Below, piece by piece: positions 1-8,986 of a DNA stretch of 53,492 nucleotides; the first letter of the stretch is position 1, and each line of letters starts with the position of its first letter. Under the pieces are notes generated by a model that was given only the letters and a program-made list of their open reading frames with translations, ran no database searches and was not told the DNA's origin. The stretch covers positions 1 to 53,492 of the forward strand of contig JABMQQ010000233.1 of NCBI GenBank assembly GCA_013202495.1, in the 5' to 3' direction. The stretch is from Fidelibacterota bacterium (GTDB lineage Bacteria; Fidelibacterota; UBA8477; JABMPR01). Position numbers and translations under genes: made by a program.

Positions 1-37
1 AGGCGAGGGAGTGTAACGACGCTCAGCCAATCCTGGC

Positions 38-2218
38 TTAGAAGTCGATGACTTTTGGTTTTGAGCGATTACCGTGAACATCACAACTCTGGGATGGGAC
101 GGTTCCAGGCAAAAAGACTTCACGCTCCGGAGTACAATACTGAGTTGCTAATTTGTGGGTTTCAGAACAAACATTGGTAAACACAACTGACTCTTCAGGA
201 ACGACAAATTCCTCGCGTTCCCATTCCAGACTATCATAGACTGCCTTCATGTACTGAGCCCAAATTGGAACTCCTAATGCTGAGCCGGCCATACCATTTC
301 CCAGGCTGATGGAGGGAGAATCCATACCAACCCAGACGGCTGTGGACAAGCGTGTCGTGAAACCAACATACCAGGCATCTGTAAAGCCAGTTGTTGTCCC
401 TGTTTTTCCACCGGCTGGTTCATGGAAACCAAATCTGGTTCTGGCGCCAACACCGGTTCCCCTATTGGCCACAGTCTCAAGCAGGGAAAGCATGACATAG
501 GATGTCCCGCGTCCTAAAACCTCTTTTTGATTTGGATTGTAGTTACGCAGAACGCCTCCAAATCGATCCTGAACAGACCGAATTCCCAGCGGCTGAATCC
601 AGATACCCAAACGTGGATATACTGCATAGGCTGCTGCCATCTCTATAGGGTAAACTCCTGAAGCCCCCAGAGCCAGCGCATCACCGGGGTACAATCTGGT
701 GGTAATGCCCATAGCTCGAGCTTTTTCAACTACTGCTGCTGGCGCTATGAGTTCCTGGATTGTTCTTACTGCAATCAAGTTGAGTGATCGTCGAATACCT
801 TCTCGCATGGTGGTTTCGCCACCCATACTTAAATCATAATTTTTCGGCCGCCAATCCGTCGAATCATTTGTTCCCAACTTGATCACAACAGGTTGATTTA
901 AAAGGGTCGTCGTTACAGGATATCCATTGTCTATGGCTGCCGTATAGAGGAAGGCTTTAAACGATGACCCGGGTTGACGCTTCATCTGGGTAGAGCGATT
1001 CCATTTTGATTTACTGAAATCTTTGCCACCAACCATGGCTTTTATCTCACCAGTTTCCACATCAAGAGAAATCAGTTGCGCCTGTACCGTTAACAAATCT
1101 TCAATCTGATGCGTCATTTCAACCGAATCAGATATCATTAAGCGAACTGTATCAACCGTGAGGTCAATATTGTGTTTTTCTAGAATATTGGCCAAGGCCT
1201 TTGAATTCTCATCCATCATGCGGGCATCAAAAATGGTCTGGATTCGTTCTAGCTCTTTCGCTACAACTTCATTGGCGATGGTCTGCAAACGCGTGTCAAG
1301 AGTGGTGTAAATCGTCAGACCATCCCGGTAAAGATCCACACCCATTTCATCATCTTCTTTTTCAAGCTGGCGACGCACAAACTCACCAAAGTGAGGTGCC
1401 ACATTGCCAACATCTACGCTATCGGGGACATAGGTTTCAACTGGAAGCCCTTTGAAATAATTCCTTTCAACGGCATTAATAGCTTTCTCTCTAAACATAC
1501 TATTGATGACCACATTGCGTATGTGCCTGGATCTATCGGGGTGAGTAATTGGGGAATAGTAAGCTGGAGCACGGAGCATGCCGATAAGTATGGCACCTTC
1601 ATCCAGAGTGAGGTTCTCAACCCGTTTGTGAAAATATTTAGTAGCCGCAGCCTGTAGTCCATAGGTCCCATGTCCGAAATAAACCGTATTCAGATACATG
1701 GTCAGAATTTCTTCTTTGGTAAAAGTGTGCTCAATCTGAACCGCAGTTACCAACTCCCTAAGCTTACGCAGGTAGGTTTGCTTAAATCCTATGCGGGCGT
1801 ATAAACTTCGGGCCAATTGCTGGGTCAGTGAGGAAGAGCCACCATGAATTTCACCCGTTACCATGTTCAAGGCCAGGTTATAAACGGTGCGGAACAAATT
1901 CATACCCCAATGGCTGTAGAAACGCTGATCCTCCGTCACAATGAGCGCTTTTTTAACATGAGGTGGAATTTCATTGGATTTAACCAATGTCCTCTGTGTG
2001 GTAAACAGCTCCTGGATAACCTGATCGTCAGAGGAAACAATGCGGGTGATCAGATCAGGATCATAACGTTCCAATTCATCCAGGGAAGGCAGATCCTTTG
2101 ACAAAAAGAAGAGCCATGTGAAAATGCCTACTACAAAGGCCAGCGACACGATTGAGGCAATATACAACCTGTGTTTAAATTTCTGTCGACTACCTCTGGC
2201 TTGGAACTGTTTCATCAT
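38..2218 (-). CDS. Class A penicillin-binding protein (PBP1A family)
   Basis: Bifunctional peptidoglycan glycosyltransferase/DD-transpeptidase that polymerises and cross-links glycan strands at the periplasmic face of the inner membrane. One N-terminal membrane segment spans about residues 18-40. The GT51 domain follows, with catalytic Glu96 in TEDQRFYSH and the motif GGSSSLTQQLARSLY around 126-140. The transpeptidase domain has nucleophile Ser418 in SSFK, the SLN motif at 478-480 and KTGT from 605. At 726 residues it is of normal length and looks intact. The C-terminal tail contains three cysteines. The start could be either of two adjacent ATGs, because the ribosome site is weak. It is divergent from the acetyltransferase gene across a 271-bp gap. 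Assignment to the PBP1A family is firm; the exact paralogue is not resolved. Confidence 0.95.
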   Translation of the reverse strand: MMKQFQARGSRQKFKHRLYIASIVSLAFVVGIFTWLFFLSKDLPSLDELERYDPDLITRIVSSDDQVIQELFTTQRTLVKSNEIPPHVKKALIVTEDQRFYSHWGMNLFRTVYNLALNMVTGEIHGGSSSLTQQLARSLYARIGFKQTYLRKLRELVTAVQIEHTFTKEEILTMYLNTVYFGHGTYGLQAAATKYFHKRVENLTLDEGAILIGMLRAPAYYSPITHPDRSRHIRNVVINSMFREKAINAVERNYFKGLPVETYVPDSVDVGNVAPHFGEFVRRQLEKEDDEMGVDLYRDGLTIYTTLDTRLQTIANEVVAKELERIQTIFDARMMDENSKALANILEKHNIDLTVDTVRLMISDSVEMTHQIEDLLTVQAQLISLDVETGEIKAMVGGKDFSKSKWNRSTQMKRQPGSSFKAFLYTAAIDNGYPVTTTLLNQPVVIKLGTNDSTDWRPKNYDLSMGGETTMREGIRRSLNLIAVRTIQELIAPAAVVEKARAMGITTRLYPGDALALGASGVYPIEMAAAYAVYPRLGIWIQPLGIRSVQDRFGGVLRNYNPNQKEVLGRGTSYVMLSLLETVANRGTGVGARTRFGFHEPAGGKTGTTTGFTDAWYVGFTTRLSTAVWVGMDSPSISLGNGMAGSALGVPIWAQYMKAVYDSLEWEREEFVVPEESVVFTNVCSETHKLATQYCTPEREVFLPGTVPSQSCDVHGNRSKPKVIDF

Positions 2219-2489
2219 ATCTTACAATTATAAACTTATATGTCTGTCTTGTTCATACGTTTTTGAATCAAATAAGTAATATTTCATGGTTTTCCAGGGT
2301 AATTGGCATCATAGTGGGTGATCTCTGCCAAAGATTCTAAACGGCTAAGACGAGATCACCTTGTTCAAGCGCCAAAAACAGCATATTGCACAACCCCACT
2401 CAATCACTATATTTTTTGCTCCACCGCGAGAATAGTTGTTTTAGTAGATAATCAGCAATGAGTGAATAGTATTATAGGGAATTCCCTGC
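2219..2489. promoter_or_regulatory. Divergent intergenic region with inverted repeats
   Basis: This gap must carry the promoters of the PBP gene (minus) and the acetyltransferase gene (plus). A perfect 9-bp inverted repeat (GGTGATCTC at 2317-2325, GAGATCACC at 2352-2360) is separated by 26 nt and could be an operator or an RNA stem. A 12-bp palindrome, AGGGAATTCCCT, lies at 2476-2487 directly over the Shine-Dalgarno (AGGGA) of the plus-strand gene. I cannot place -35/-10 elements with confidence. Confidence 0.45.
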
Positions 2490-3722
2490 ATGTATACATT
2501 TAGAAAATATGATCACGACAAAGACATTGAAGCTGCCCGAAGAATCTGGCGTGAAGTCCAATGGATTGATGATAGTTCTGATGAAAAATTACTGGATGCT
2601 TTTCTCGGAGGGGGAAGAGCTTTGGTTGCCGACCTGAATGGGAGTGCTGAATGTCTGGTTACTGCCAATGCGGGTAAAATAAAGTATTTGAACGAGGAAT
2701 TATCACTTTCTGTCGTGACTTCCGTTACCACCAGCCGGATAGCCCGCAAGCAAGGTCTGGCAAAAAAACTGACAGCCCAACTCATCGCCGAGGAAGCTGA
2801 AGCGGGTGCAATTGTATCGACCCTGGGAATTTTTGAGCAGGGATTTTATGATCAATTGGGATATGGAAGCGGCTGTTATGAGCATTGGATGAGCTTTGAT
2901 CCAGCCGACATTACCATTGATAGCAAAATCAGACCTCCGCTGCGTCTAAAAGAAGATGACTGGAAAAAAATTCATCAGGCACTTCAAAACCGAAAAACCC
3001 ATCATGGTGGCGTCACGATATACCCGGAGTGTTTTGTTGAGGCCGAGTTAGCCTGGTTAAAGAAGGGTTTTGGTCTGGGTTATGCGGACGGACCCAAGGG
3101 CGAATTGACCCACTTCTTTTGGGGAACCAGTAAGGGTGAGCATGGTCCTGTCGTCATACATATTCTGTCATATCAAACAACGGAACAATTCATTGAATTG
3201 ATGGCTTTGATTAAGTCACTGGGTGATCAAATTCGACTCGTCAAAATGAGAGAACCTGCTGGAATACAACTTCAGGATCTAATCCGAAACCCTTTCAGGT
3301 CAAGGATAGTAACAGAGAAATCCAAGTTTGAGCATATCAATAGAGCCTCGGCCTACTGGCAGACCAGAATCTGCAACCTGGAAGCGTGTATTGAAGCTAC
3401 ACATTTGAATTCAAGGTCTTTGAGATTCAATTTGGACCTCAGCGACCCCCTGGAAAAACTCATTGATCCAGAAATGACCTGGCGGGGATGCGCAGGGAAA
3501 TACACAGTTGAACTAGGGTCAATATCTAGTGCAACGGTAGGATTTGACAAAGCATTACCGACCCTGATCGCTGATATCGGTACATTTACCCGATTGTGGC
3601 TGGGGGTTAAACCGGCAACCGGTTTATCAGCTACTGGCAATTTGAGTGCTCCAGAATCGCTTCTTAAGGATCTGGATGAAGTGCTCTGTCTTCCCAATCC
3701 GCATCCAGACTGGGATTATTAA
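2490..3722 (+). CDS. GNAT N-acetyltransferase, Eis-like
   Basis: Likely transfers an acetyl group from acetyl-CoA to an amine substrate. The N-terminal ~150 residues form a GNAT domain with the acetyl-CoA pyrophosphate-binding signature RKQGLAKKL at 86-94. The next ~150 residues look like a second, degenerate GNAT-type domain and the C-terminus resembles a sterol-carrier-like fold. That three-part plan and the 410-residue length match the Eis family of multi-acetylating enzymes. The ATG at 2490 is preceded by AGGGA, which lies inside a 12-bp palindrome. The substrate cannot be told from sequence. Eis-type enzymes are known for aminoglycoside acetylation in mycobacteria, but nothing here shows that role. 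Confidence 0.8.
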   Translation: MYTFRKYDHDKDIEAARRIWREVQWIDDSSDEKLLDAFLGGGRALVADLNGSAECLVTANAGKIKYLNEELSLSVVTSVTTSRIARKQGLAKKLTAQLIAEEAEAGAIVSTLGIFEQGFYDQLGYGSGCYEHWMSFDPADITIDSKIRPPLRLKEDDWKKIHQALQNRKTHHGGVTIYPECFVEAELAWLKKGFGLGYADGPKGELTHFFWGTSKGEHGPVVIHILSYQTTEQFIELMALIKSLGDQIRLVKMREPAGIQLQDLIRNPFRSRIVTEKSKFEHINRASAYWQTRICNLEACIEATHLNSRSLRFNLDLSDPLEKLIDPEMTWRGCAGKYTVELGSISSATVGFDKALPTLIADIGTFTRLWLGVKPATGLSATGNLSAPESLLKDLDEVLCLPNPHPDWDY

Positions 3723-3831
3723 GCAGGAAAAATACAGTATAAAACCCGTGTGCAGAACTCATGGTTGCACCCATCTGGTTAGCAACTATATTTTTGGTAC
3801 AATTCAGATTTTGAGAACAAATGGGAGCTCG

Positions 3832-5070
3832 ATGATGCAACGTAAATATTTGCCTCTAAGTATAATCATGCTAGCAATTCTGTTGAACGCCTGTAGTTCA
3901 CAGAAAGTTGGTGTTTATGATGACTTAAATAAGAGTAAAATGGATAAGTCATTCGCCAAATACAGGGGTACTCCCTACAAATGGGGCGGTACTGAGCCAG
4001 GTCGTGGTGTGGATTGCTCAGGATTCACTTCAGGAGTTTATCGTGATCAGGGCATCATCATCCCCAGAACTTCCCGCATGCAATACACTGTTGGTGATGA
4101 AGTATCCAGAGATGAGCTTCAATATGGAGATCTAATATTTTTTGATACGCTGGGCAAGGGTGTCAGTCATGTTGGGGTCTATACCAAGAGCGATAAAATG
4201 ATTCACGCCAGTTCAAGCGCTGGAGTAACAGAAGTTCCCATGGATACGGACTACTGGATGAAACGCTACATCGGAGCGCGACGATTGACGGGGTCAGATT
4301 ACCGGTCTGGTGAGGTTGGCGGAGAGTTCCATTTGTTACCCAAGGCATATCCAATCAGAGTTCGCAGACTTATTGATATTCCCACCGCAGACGTGATTGA
4401 AAATCGATTTATCGGCCTGGATATCCAGAATGATGCTCAGGGTAACCTCAGAGTTGCCGGGGCAGTGAGTATCTTGAATCGCTGGGAATTCGGGACAGAG
4501 GTTCAGGTAAACCAATTTCTTGGTCACAATATGGATGATTTCGGATTTGAATTGCCTTTCGTAAGTACCAAGTTTCGCATCTGGGAGCAAAAAGGAAAGA
4601 TACTCCCATCCCTGGCTGTTGGCGCTGAGAGCAATAGCAGGAATTGGACGGTGACTACAGACACAAACTCCGTGGAGATTGTGGAAAATCGTTGGAGCCC
4701 TCCTCGCAATGCTTACGTCGTGGCTTCATATAAATATGAGCGATTTAAAAAATTACATCTCGGTCGGGGTCGTGTAAGTGGCGGAATGGCTATGACTGAT
4801 TTGTTTGCCTATCATGATAAATCAGCCCGCTATGATGGAAATGAAGACACGTTTTTCTTTCTTGGAGTTGAACAACAAATTACCCGACGTCTCATGACCA
4901 CCATAGAATTTGATCATGTCTTTTTAAAAGATGTGGGGATTACCTGGAATATGGGGTTCCAGTTTGCTTTGAATAATGCCTCCAGTATTGCCTATACCTG
5001 GAGAAATGTGGGTGCCAAGGAGCGTTCATTGGAGCGCGCCATGCAGTTTAGTTATATTCTTGAATATTAG
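3832..5070 (+). CDS. NlpC/P60 lipoprotein with beta-rich C-terminal half
   Basis: Putative cell-wall endopeptidase anchored as a lipoprotein. I start it at ATG 3832, which has GGGAG just upstream and gives a good lipoprotein signal peptide with lipobox LNAC and acylated Cys21; the frame is open further upstream, but that extension lacks a signal. The NlpC/P60 domain covers about residues 38-160, with catalytic Cys62 (VDCSGF), His113 (SHVGVY) and a third polar residue His125 (IHAS). The remaining ~240 residues do not look like a usual SH3 or LysM partner. They are rich in alternating hydrophobic/aromatic strands and end in an aromatic residue (YILEY), as outer-membrane barrels do. The length of 412 is about twice that of simple NlpC lipoproteins. 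A barrel is inference only. The next gene starts 14 bp downstream. Confidence 0.82.
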   Translation: MMQRKYLPLSIIMLAILLNACSSQKVGVYDDLNKSKMDKSFAKYRGTPYKWGGTEPGRGVDCSGFTSGVYRDQGIIIPRTSRMQYTVGDEVSRDELQYGDLIFFDTLGKGVSHVGVYTKSDKMIHASSSAGVTEVPMDTDYWMKRYIGARRLTGSDYRSGEVGGEFHLLPKAYPIRVRRLIDIPTADVIENRFIGLDIQNDAQGNLRVAGAVSILNRWEFGTEVQVNQFLGHNMDDFGFELPFVSTKFRIWEQKGKILPSLAVGAESNSRNWTVTTDTNSVEIVENRWSPPRNAYVVASYKYERFKKLHLGRGRVSGGMAMTDLFAYHDKSARYDGNEDTFFFLGVEQQITRRLMTTIEFDHVFLKDVGITWNMGFQFALNNASSIAYTWRNVGAKERSLERAMQFSYILEY

Positions 5071-5084
5071 ATTGGAGCCTAGTT

Positions 5085-5957
5085 ATGCCTTTTCGCTGGA
5101 GACCTGATGGAACCTTTGTTAAGAATTTGCCCAACACACGCAGGATTATGCCATTTCTTATGCATGGCAGAACTGAATCAACGGTCTACTATGAACAACA
5201 TATTGAGGTAGAAAAAGCCTGGAAGTTTGTAGAGGATTTTCAAAAAGAAACCGGGCTGAAAACCAGTATTTTACATCTGATTATCTGGAGAGCAGCTCAG
5301 ATTTTTAAAGAACGCCCTGGTTTGAATAGATTTGTAACGGGTCGGCGCATTTTCCAGCGTGATGGGATTTGGATCAGTTTCTCGATGAAAAAAGAGATGA
5401 ATGAAGATGCTCCAATCGTTGTGGTTAAAAAGAAAATCGATCCAGACTGGACCTTTGAAGAAACAGTTCGGCATATTCAGAGTGGCATTAAAAAGGGTCG
5501 CGAAGGTGCCAGATCAGTTTCGGACAAAGAAATGGATCTGGTATTCATGTTTCCAATGTTTATGGTTAGCTTTTTTACCTGGCTGTTGAAAACACTCAAT
5601 CATTTTGGATGGTTGCCGAGGTTCATGATCCAAGCAGACGAGTTGTATGGGAGCCTGTTCATTGCGAATCTTGGCAGTATCGGTCTGCAACCAGCATATC
5701 ATCACCTATATGAATGGGGTGATATCCCTATCTTTATGGCTCTGGGCACGAACGAACCCAGAATGGCTCTCGATGAGCGAGGTCGACCAGCCGTGAAAGA
5801 TATGATGACGATTAAGTATAGCTTCGATGAACGAATTAATGATGGATTCTACAGCATTAAAGCTCTGGAGTTATTGAAAAATCTGGTTGAAAATCCGGAG
5901 ATGGTTTTAGAAAAGGAACCGGTTAAACCGCATACCGATGAGGCTCTGGGTATTTAG
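5085..5957 (+). CDS. E2-like (2-oxo acid dehydrogenase) acyltransferase domain protein
   Basis: A stand-alone catalytic domain of the chloramphenicol-acetyltransferase/dihydrolipoyl acyltransferase superfamily, 290 residues. It has no lipoyl domain and no peripheral-subunit-binding domain. The fold signatures seen are the N-terminal RRIMPFLMHGR region, HLIIWRAAQIFKERPGLNRF around 64-83 and the strand-turn FIANLGSIG around 192-200. The active-site motif, normally DHRxxDG, reads DERINDG (residues 248-254), so the catalytic histidine is replaced by Glu249. It may be inactive or do different chemistry. Such single-domain E2-like proteins occur in several phyla with unknown role. ATG 5085 has GGAG seven bases upstream, and the gene follows the NlpC/P60 gene closely, suggesting cotranscription. 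Confidence 0.78.
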   Translation: MPFRWRPDGTFVKNLPNTRRIMPFLMHGRTESTVYYEQHIEVEKAWKFVEDFQKETGLKTSILHLIIWRAAQIFKERPGLNRFVTGRRIFQRDGIWISFSMKKEMNEDAPIVVVKKKIDPDWTFEETVRHIQSGIKKGREGARSVSDKEMDLVFMFPMFMVSFFTWLLKTLNHFGWLPRFMIQADELYGSLFIANLGSIGLQPAYHHLYEWGDIPIFMALGTNEPRMALDERGRPAVKDMMTIKYSFDERINDGFYSIKALELLKNLVENPEMVLEKEPVKPHTDEALGI

Positions 5958-5980
5958 TACTCATGAGATAATGACGTAAA

Positions 5981-6823
5981 ATGAACATTGGTTTCCTACA
6001 TCCTGGAGCTATGGGAATATCCCTGGCGGTCTCAGCCCAGGCAACTGGGCACCAGGCTTTTTGGTTACCAGAGGGACGAAGTGAAGAGACCAGAGCACGA
6101 GCTGCAACCCATAACCTCTCTGAATTGGATTCTCTGGCAGATTTTTGCGAAACATGCGATATAATCATCTCGGTGTGTCCCCCCCACGCAGCTGTGAAGG
6201 TTGCACATCAAACCCTTGAGTTTTCATTCAAGGGTATCTATGCCGATGTCAATGCCATATCGCCTGAGAAGACAAAATCCATACACCAATTAATGACCTC
6301 AAAAGATATTGAGTTTGTAGATGGCGGGATCATTGGGGGACCGGCCTGGGAAGCCAAGAATACCTGGCTTTATCTAGCTGGGCAGAAAGCAGCTGAAGTA
6401 GCGGCTTGCTTTCATGGGGGACTGCTGGAAACGGAACTCATGGGACCTGAAATTGGAAAAGCCTCGGCTATAAAGATGAGCTTCGCTGCATATACCAAAG
6501 GATCCACAGCCTTACTTTGTGCCATCATGGCCGCCGCCGATGAGATGGGTGTTCGTCAGGATTTGGAAAAGCAATGGTCACGCAATGGCTCTGATTTTAC
6601 TGAGCGCACCCATAATCGACTCCAACGTGTTACGGCCAAGGCCTGGCGGTTCTCTGGAGAAATGGAAGAAATTGCCGCCACCCTAAAAAGTGCCGGTCAA
6701 CCTCAGGGATTTCACCTGGCAGCCGGCGAAATCTTTCATCGTATCTCAAAATTTAAAGGTGCAGACTCAATACCTTCAGTAGAGGATGTTCTTGAAGCAC
6801 TGAAACATGATTCCAAGATTTAA
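5981..6823 (+). CDS. NAD(P)-dependent beta-hydroxyacid dehydrogenase-like protein (DUF1932 type)
   Basis: Predicted cytosolic oxidoreductase of the 6-phosphogluconate/3-hydroxyisobutyrate dehydrogenase superfamily. The Rossmann nucleotide-binding loop is GFLHPGAMG at residues 4-12. The substrate-loop equivalent is DGGIIGGPAW at 114-123, and the conserved catalytic lysine is probably Lys165 in GKASAIKMSFAAYTKG. The C-terminal helical part resembles the short DUF1932 C-terminal domain rather than full-length 6PGDH, and the total of 280 residues fits that subgroup. The substrate is unknown. It starts 23 bp after the E2-like gene and probably shares a transcript with it. Confidence 0.82.
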   Translation: MNIGFLHPGAMGISLAVSAQATGHQAFWLPEGRSEETRARAATHNLSELDSLADFCETCDIIISVCPPHAAVKVAHQTLEFSFKGIYADVNAISPEKTKSIHQLMTSKDIEFVDGGIIGGPAWEAKNTWLYLAGQKAAEVAACFHGGLLETELMGPEIGKASAIKMSFAAYTKGSTALLCAIMAAADEMGVRQDLEKQWSRNGSDFTERTHNRLQRVTAKAWRFSGEMEEIAATLKSAGQPQGFHLAAGEIFHRISKFKGADSIPSVEDVLEALKHDSKI

Positions 6824-6887
6824 TAACTTTAATTATCGTAACATACAGATTGTAGTATATTAGAAATACCTTTTGGGAGGTTCCGTT

Positions 6888-7109
6888 ATGGATAGTTATT
6901 TTGCACCAGCAGAGCGCGCAACAGCAGGGCAGCTCCATACTGCACATGAAATTATTTCCCAAAGCATTGTTGTCGAAGGCTTGCTGGAAAACGCTGCTAA
7001 TTCTAATGATCTGCTTCAACAGGATATCGCCATAAAGCTATTCGGAAAAGTAAGTTTCTCTTCAAGACCAGCGGACGGGACTGTTTTTACTCTCTCGCTT
7101 CCTCTTTGA
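6888..7109 (+). pseudogene. Probable remnant of a histidine kinase, internally deleted
   Basis: A 73-codon frame with a strong ribosome site (GGGAGG, 7 nt spacing) at ATG 6888. Its first ~35 residues (MDSYFAPAERAT, then SQSIVVEGLLENA) resemble the N-terminus of a family of sensor histidine kinases. Its last ~18 residues (SSRPADGTVFTLSLPL) look like the final strands of an HATPase_c domain, the usual end of such kinases. The PAS-like sensor, the His box and the N/G1 boxes are missing. The simplest reading is an in-frame deletion of a full-length kinase gene. A functional mini-protein is the alternative. The kinase resemblance is from memory of the family and was not tested by search. Confidence 0.5.
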
Positions 7110-7121
7110 TGACATCATCAT

Positions 7122-7610
7122 ATGATAAATAGAGCACTGATACTGCTTATCTCGACCCTAAGTCTGCAGGCTATGGATCCTGAGTTGCCCAAAGCATACA
7201 GGTATCTCGATATTCAGGAAGTCTTCCACCAATGGCGTCACGAGGAACCAGGACAATTCATTTTCAGTGGTGGGGATTTCAATGGGGACTCCCGCTACGA
7301 TGGTGCCCAGCTTGTGGTCAAGCAGGCCACCAACCAAATAGTGCTTCTCGCATTTTTACGGCAAAGTGATGGTCAATCATTTCGCTGGATTGAGTTGACA
7401 AACTTTCCAATGGAGTCAATTGAGAGTATTGGGATTCAGGTCATCAGACCTATGGAACTTGCCTTTTATAAAGATCCAAATAGTGCTGTGAAATCCAGAT
7501 TCTATCTCATGACAGATGCCATCAATCTTTTTATGGATGAGGGGTTTGCTTCGGTTTTTTTCTGGGATGCTGGAGAACAGGCATTTCAACAGATCTGGGT
7601 TGCAAAATGA
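7122..7610 (+). CDS. Secreted hypothetical protein with Asp-rich FG-GAP-like motif
   Basis: 162 residues with an N-terminal signal peptide (ALILLISTLSLQA), so probably periplasmic or surface-exposed. It contains GDFNGDSRYDGAQLV, which resembles the Ca-binding D-x-N-x-D-x-x-x-D loop of FG-GAP/VCBS propeller repeats, but only one such repeat is present. The rest is a mixed beta-rich sequence that I do not recognise. It begins 12 bp after the kinase remnant. No function is assigned. Confidence 0.6.
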   Translation: MINRALILLISTLSLQAMDPELPKAYRYLDIQEVFHQWRHEEPGQFIFSGGDFNGDSRYDGAQLVVKQATNQIVLLAFLRQSDGQSFRWIELTNFPMESIESIGIQVIRPMELAFYKDPNSAVKSRFYLMTDAINLFMDEGFASVFFWDAGEQAFQQIWVAK

Positions 7611-7644
7611 AGCCCCTGCTATTGCCCACTTGTTGATGTACTGA

Positions 7645-8067
7645 ATGTCAAATCTAACTCGCAAAACCATAGTAGTTGTTTTGCTGGAGCTATGTCTGGC
7701 TTGTGTCAGTATATTCAGATTTGGCCAGGTGTTTAATGGCGATTTATATGAATTGTACTATGGCTATTTCGGGGATGTTCAGATTCCCTTTGCTGCCTAC
7801 TTCCTCTTGTCAATAAATGAGGAGTCGATTCCATTTCTCAGACCATGGCTTGTGAAATTTGGAATCGTATTTCTAGTGATGACAACCTCAGAAATAGCTC
7901 AGTTTTTTGGGGTGGAGTTATTTGGTGTAACCTTTGATCCCTATGACTTACTTGCTTATGGAATGGGGGTGACTCTGGCTGTGTTGGTGGATGTAAAAAT
8001 ATTTGCCAGATACCTGAGCTTTTGGAAAGTTTCCGAGCCAAGCTATTCAGGATTTGAGGAGTTATGA
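7645..8067 (+). CDS. Small integral membrane protein, VanZ/DUF2809-like
   Basis: 140 residues with about four hydrophobic segments. The stretch SEIAQFFGVELFGVTFDPYDLLAYGMGV resembles the E-x-x-Q ... F-D-x-x-D-(L/I)-x-A-Y-x-x-G signature of DUF2809/VanZ-like membrane proteins. Its stop overlaps the start of the EamA gene by 4 nt (ATGA), implying translational coupling. The function of this group is largely unknown, and the family assignment is tentative. Confidence 0.6.
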   Translation: MSNLTRKTIVVVLLELCLACVSIFRFGQVFNGDLYELYYGYFGDVQIPFAAYFLLSINEESIPFLRPWLVKFGIVFLVMTTSEIAQFFGVELFGVTFDPYDLLAYGMGVTLAVLVDVKIFARYLSFWKVSEPSYSGFEEL

Positions 8068-8960
8068 ACGAGCAACGCCTTCATCATATTTTTGCAGTTC
8101 TCCAGGCCCTATTGGTAACCTTCCTCTGGTCCACATCATTTATTATCATCAAATGGGGGTTGGCAGATATACCACCCATTACTTTTGCTGGTTTAAGATA
8201 TTTCCTGGCCTTCTTGTGTTTTCTGCCCTTCATCTTCAAAAAGAAATATGTGGATGAGATCAAAGGACTCTCGATCCGACAGTGGTACAAATTGGTACTT
8301 TTGGGTTTCGTTTTTTATACCCTCACTCAGGGGACCCAGTTTTTAGGATTATCGCTATTGCCTGCTGTGAGTGTAAGTCTCATGCTAAATTTTACTCCCA
8401 TTGTAGTTGCCATCATGGGAATCGTATTTATCAATGAAATTCCCAGTCGTTTACAGTGGTCTGGGGCAGTCATTTTTATCATCGGTATCATTTTTTACTT
8501 TTTCCCAATCTCATTTGAAGGAAATCAGGGTCTGGGATTGATGGTGATGGCCTTCGGAGTGTTGGCTAACTCAGGGGCAGGCATCCTTGGAAGAGATATA
8601 AATCGCCAACGCAATATCAGCCCGGTCGTCATCACCTTTATTAGTATGGGTGTTGGTTCAATCATATTACTGTTTACTGGATTTCTGTATACCGGGATTC
8701 CAACAATAAGCACTGAGAACTGGATGTATCTGATCTGGCTGGCCGTAGTGAACACCGCTTTTGCATTTACATTATGGAATCACACCCTGCGTTCTATCTC
8801 AGCCATGGAATCAAGTATCATCAATGGTACCATGTTGATCCAAATTGCTTTTCTGGCCTGGTTTTTTCTGGATGAAAAGATTACCACACAGGAAGGAATA
8901 GGAATGGGAATTGCGGCTTTGGGAGCGACACTGGTTCAGCTTAAACGCAACAAGACATGA
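8064..8960 (+). CDS. EamA/DMT-family transporter
   Basis: Inner-membrane permease of the drug/metabolite transporter superfamily, likely exporting a small metabolite. It is 298 residues with about ten membrane segments arranged as two EamA repeats. The first repeat shows FLWSTSFIIIKWGLADIPP and FAGLRYFLAF. The second is less conserved and ends with ESSIINGTMLIQIAFLAWFFLDEKI, the typical helix 9-10 region. The start ATG follows GAGGAG closely and overlaps the upstream stop. The substrate cannot be predicted. Confidence 0.9.
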   Translation: MNEQRLHHIFAVLQALLVTFLWSTSFIIIKWGLADIPPITFAGLRYFLAFLCFLPFIFKKKYVDEIKGLSIRQWYKLVLLGFVFYTLTQGTQFLGLSLLPAVSVSLMLNFTPIVVAIMGIVFINEIPSRLQWSGAVIFIIGIIFYFFPISFEGNQGLGLMVMAFGVLANSGAGILGRDINRQRNISPVVITFISMGVGSIILLFTGFLYTGIPTISTENWMYLIWLAVVNTAFAFTLWNHTLRSISAMESSIINGTMLIQIAFLAWFFLDEKITTQEGIGMGIAALGATLVQLKRNKT

Positions 8961-8986
8961 AAATACTGTGGCAGGGTAGGAGAAGC

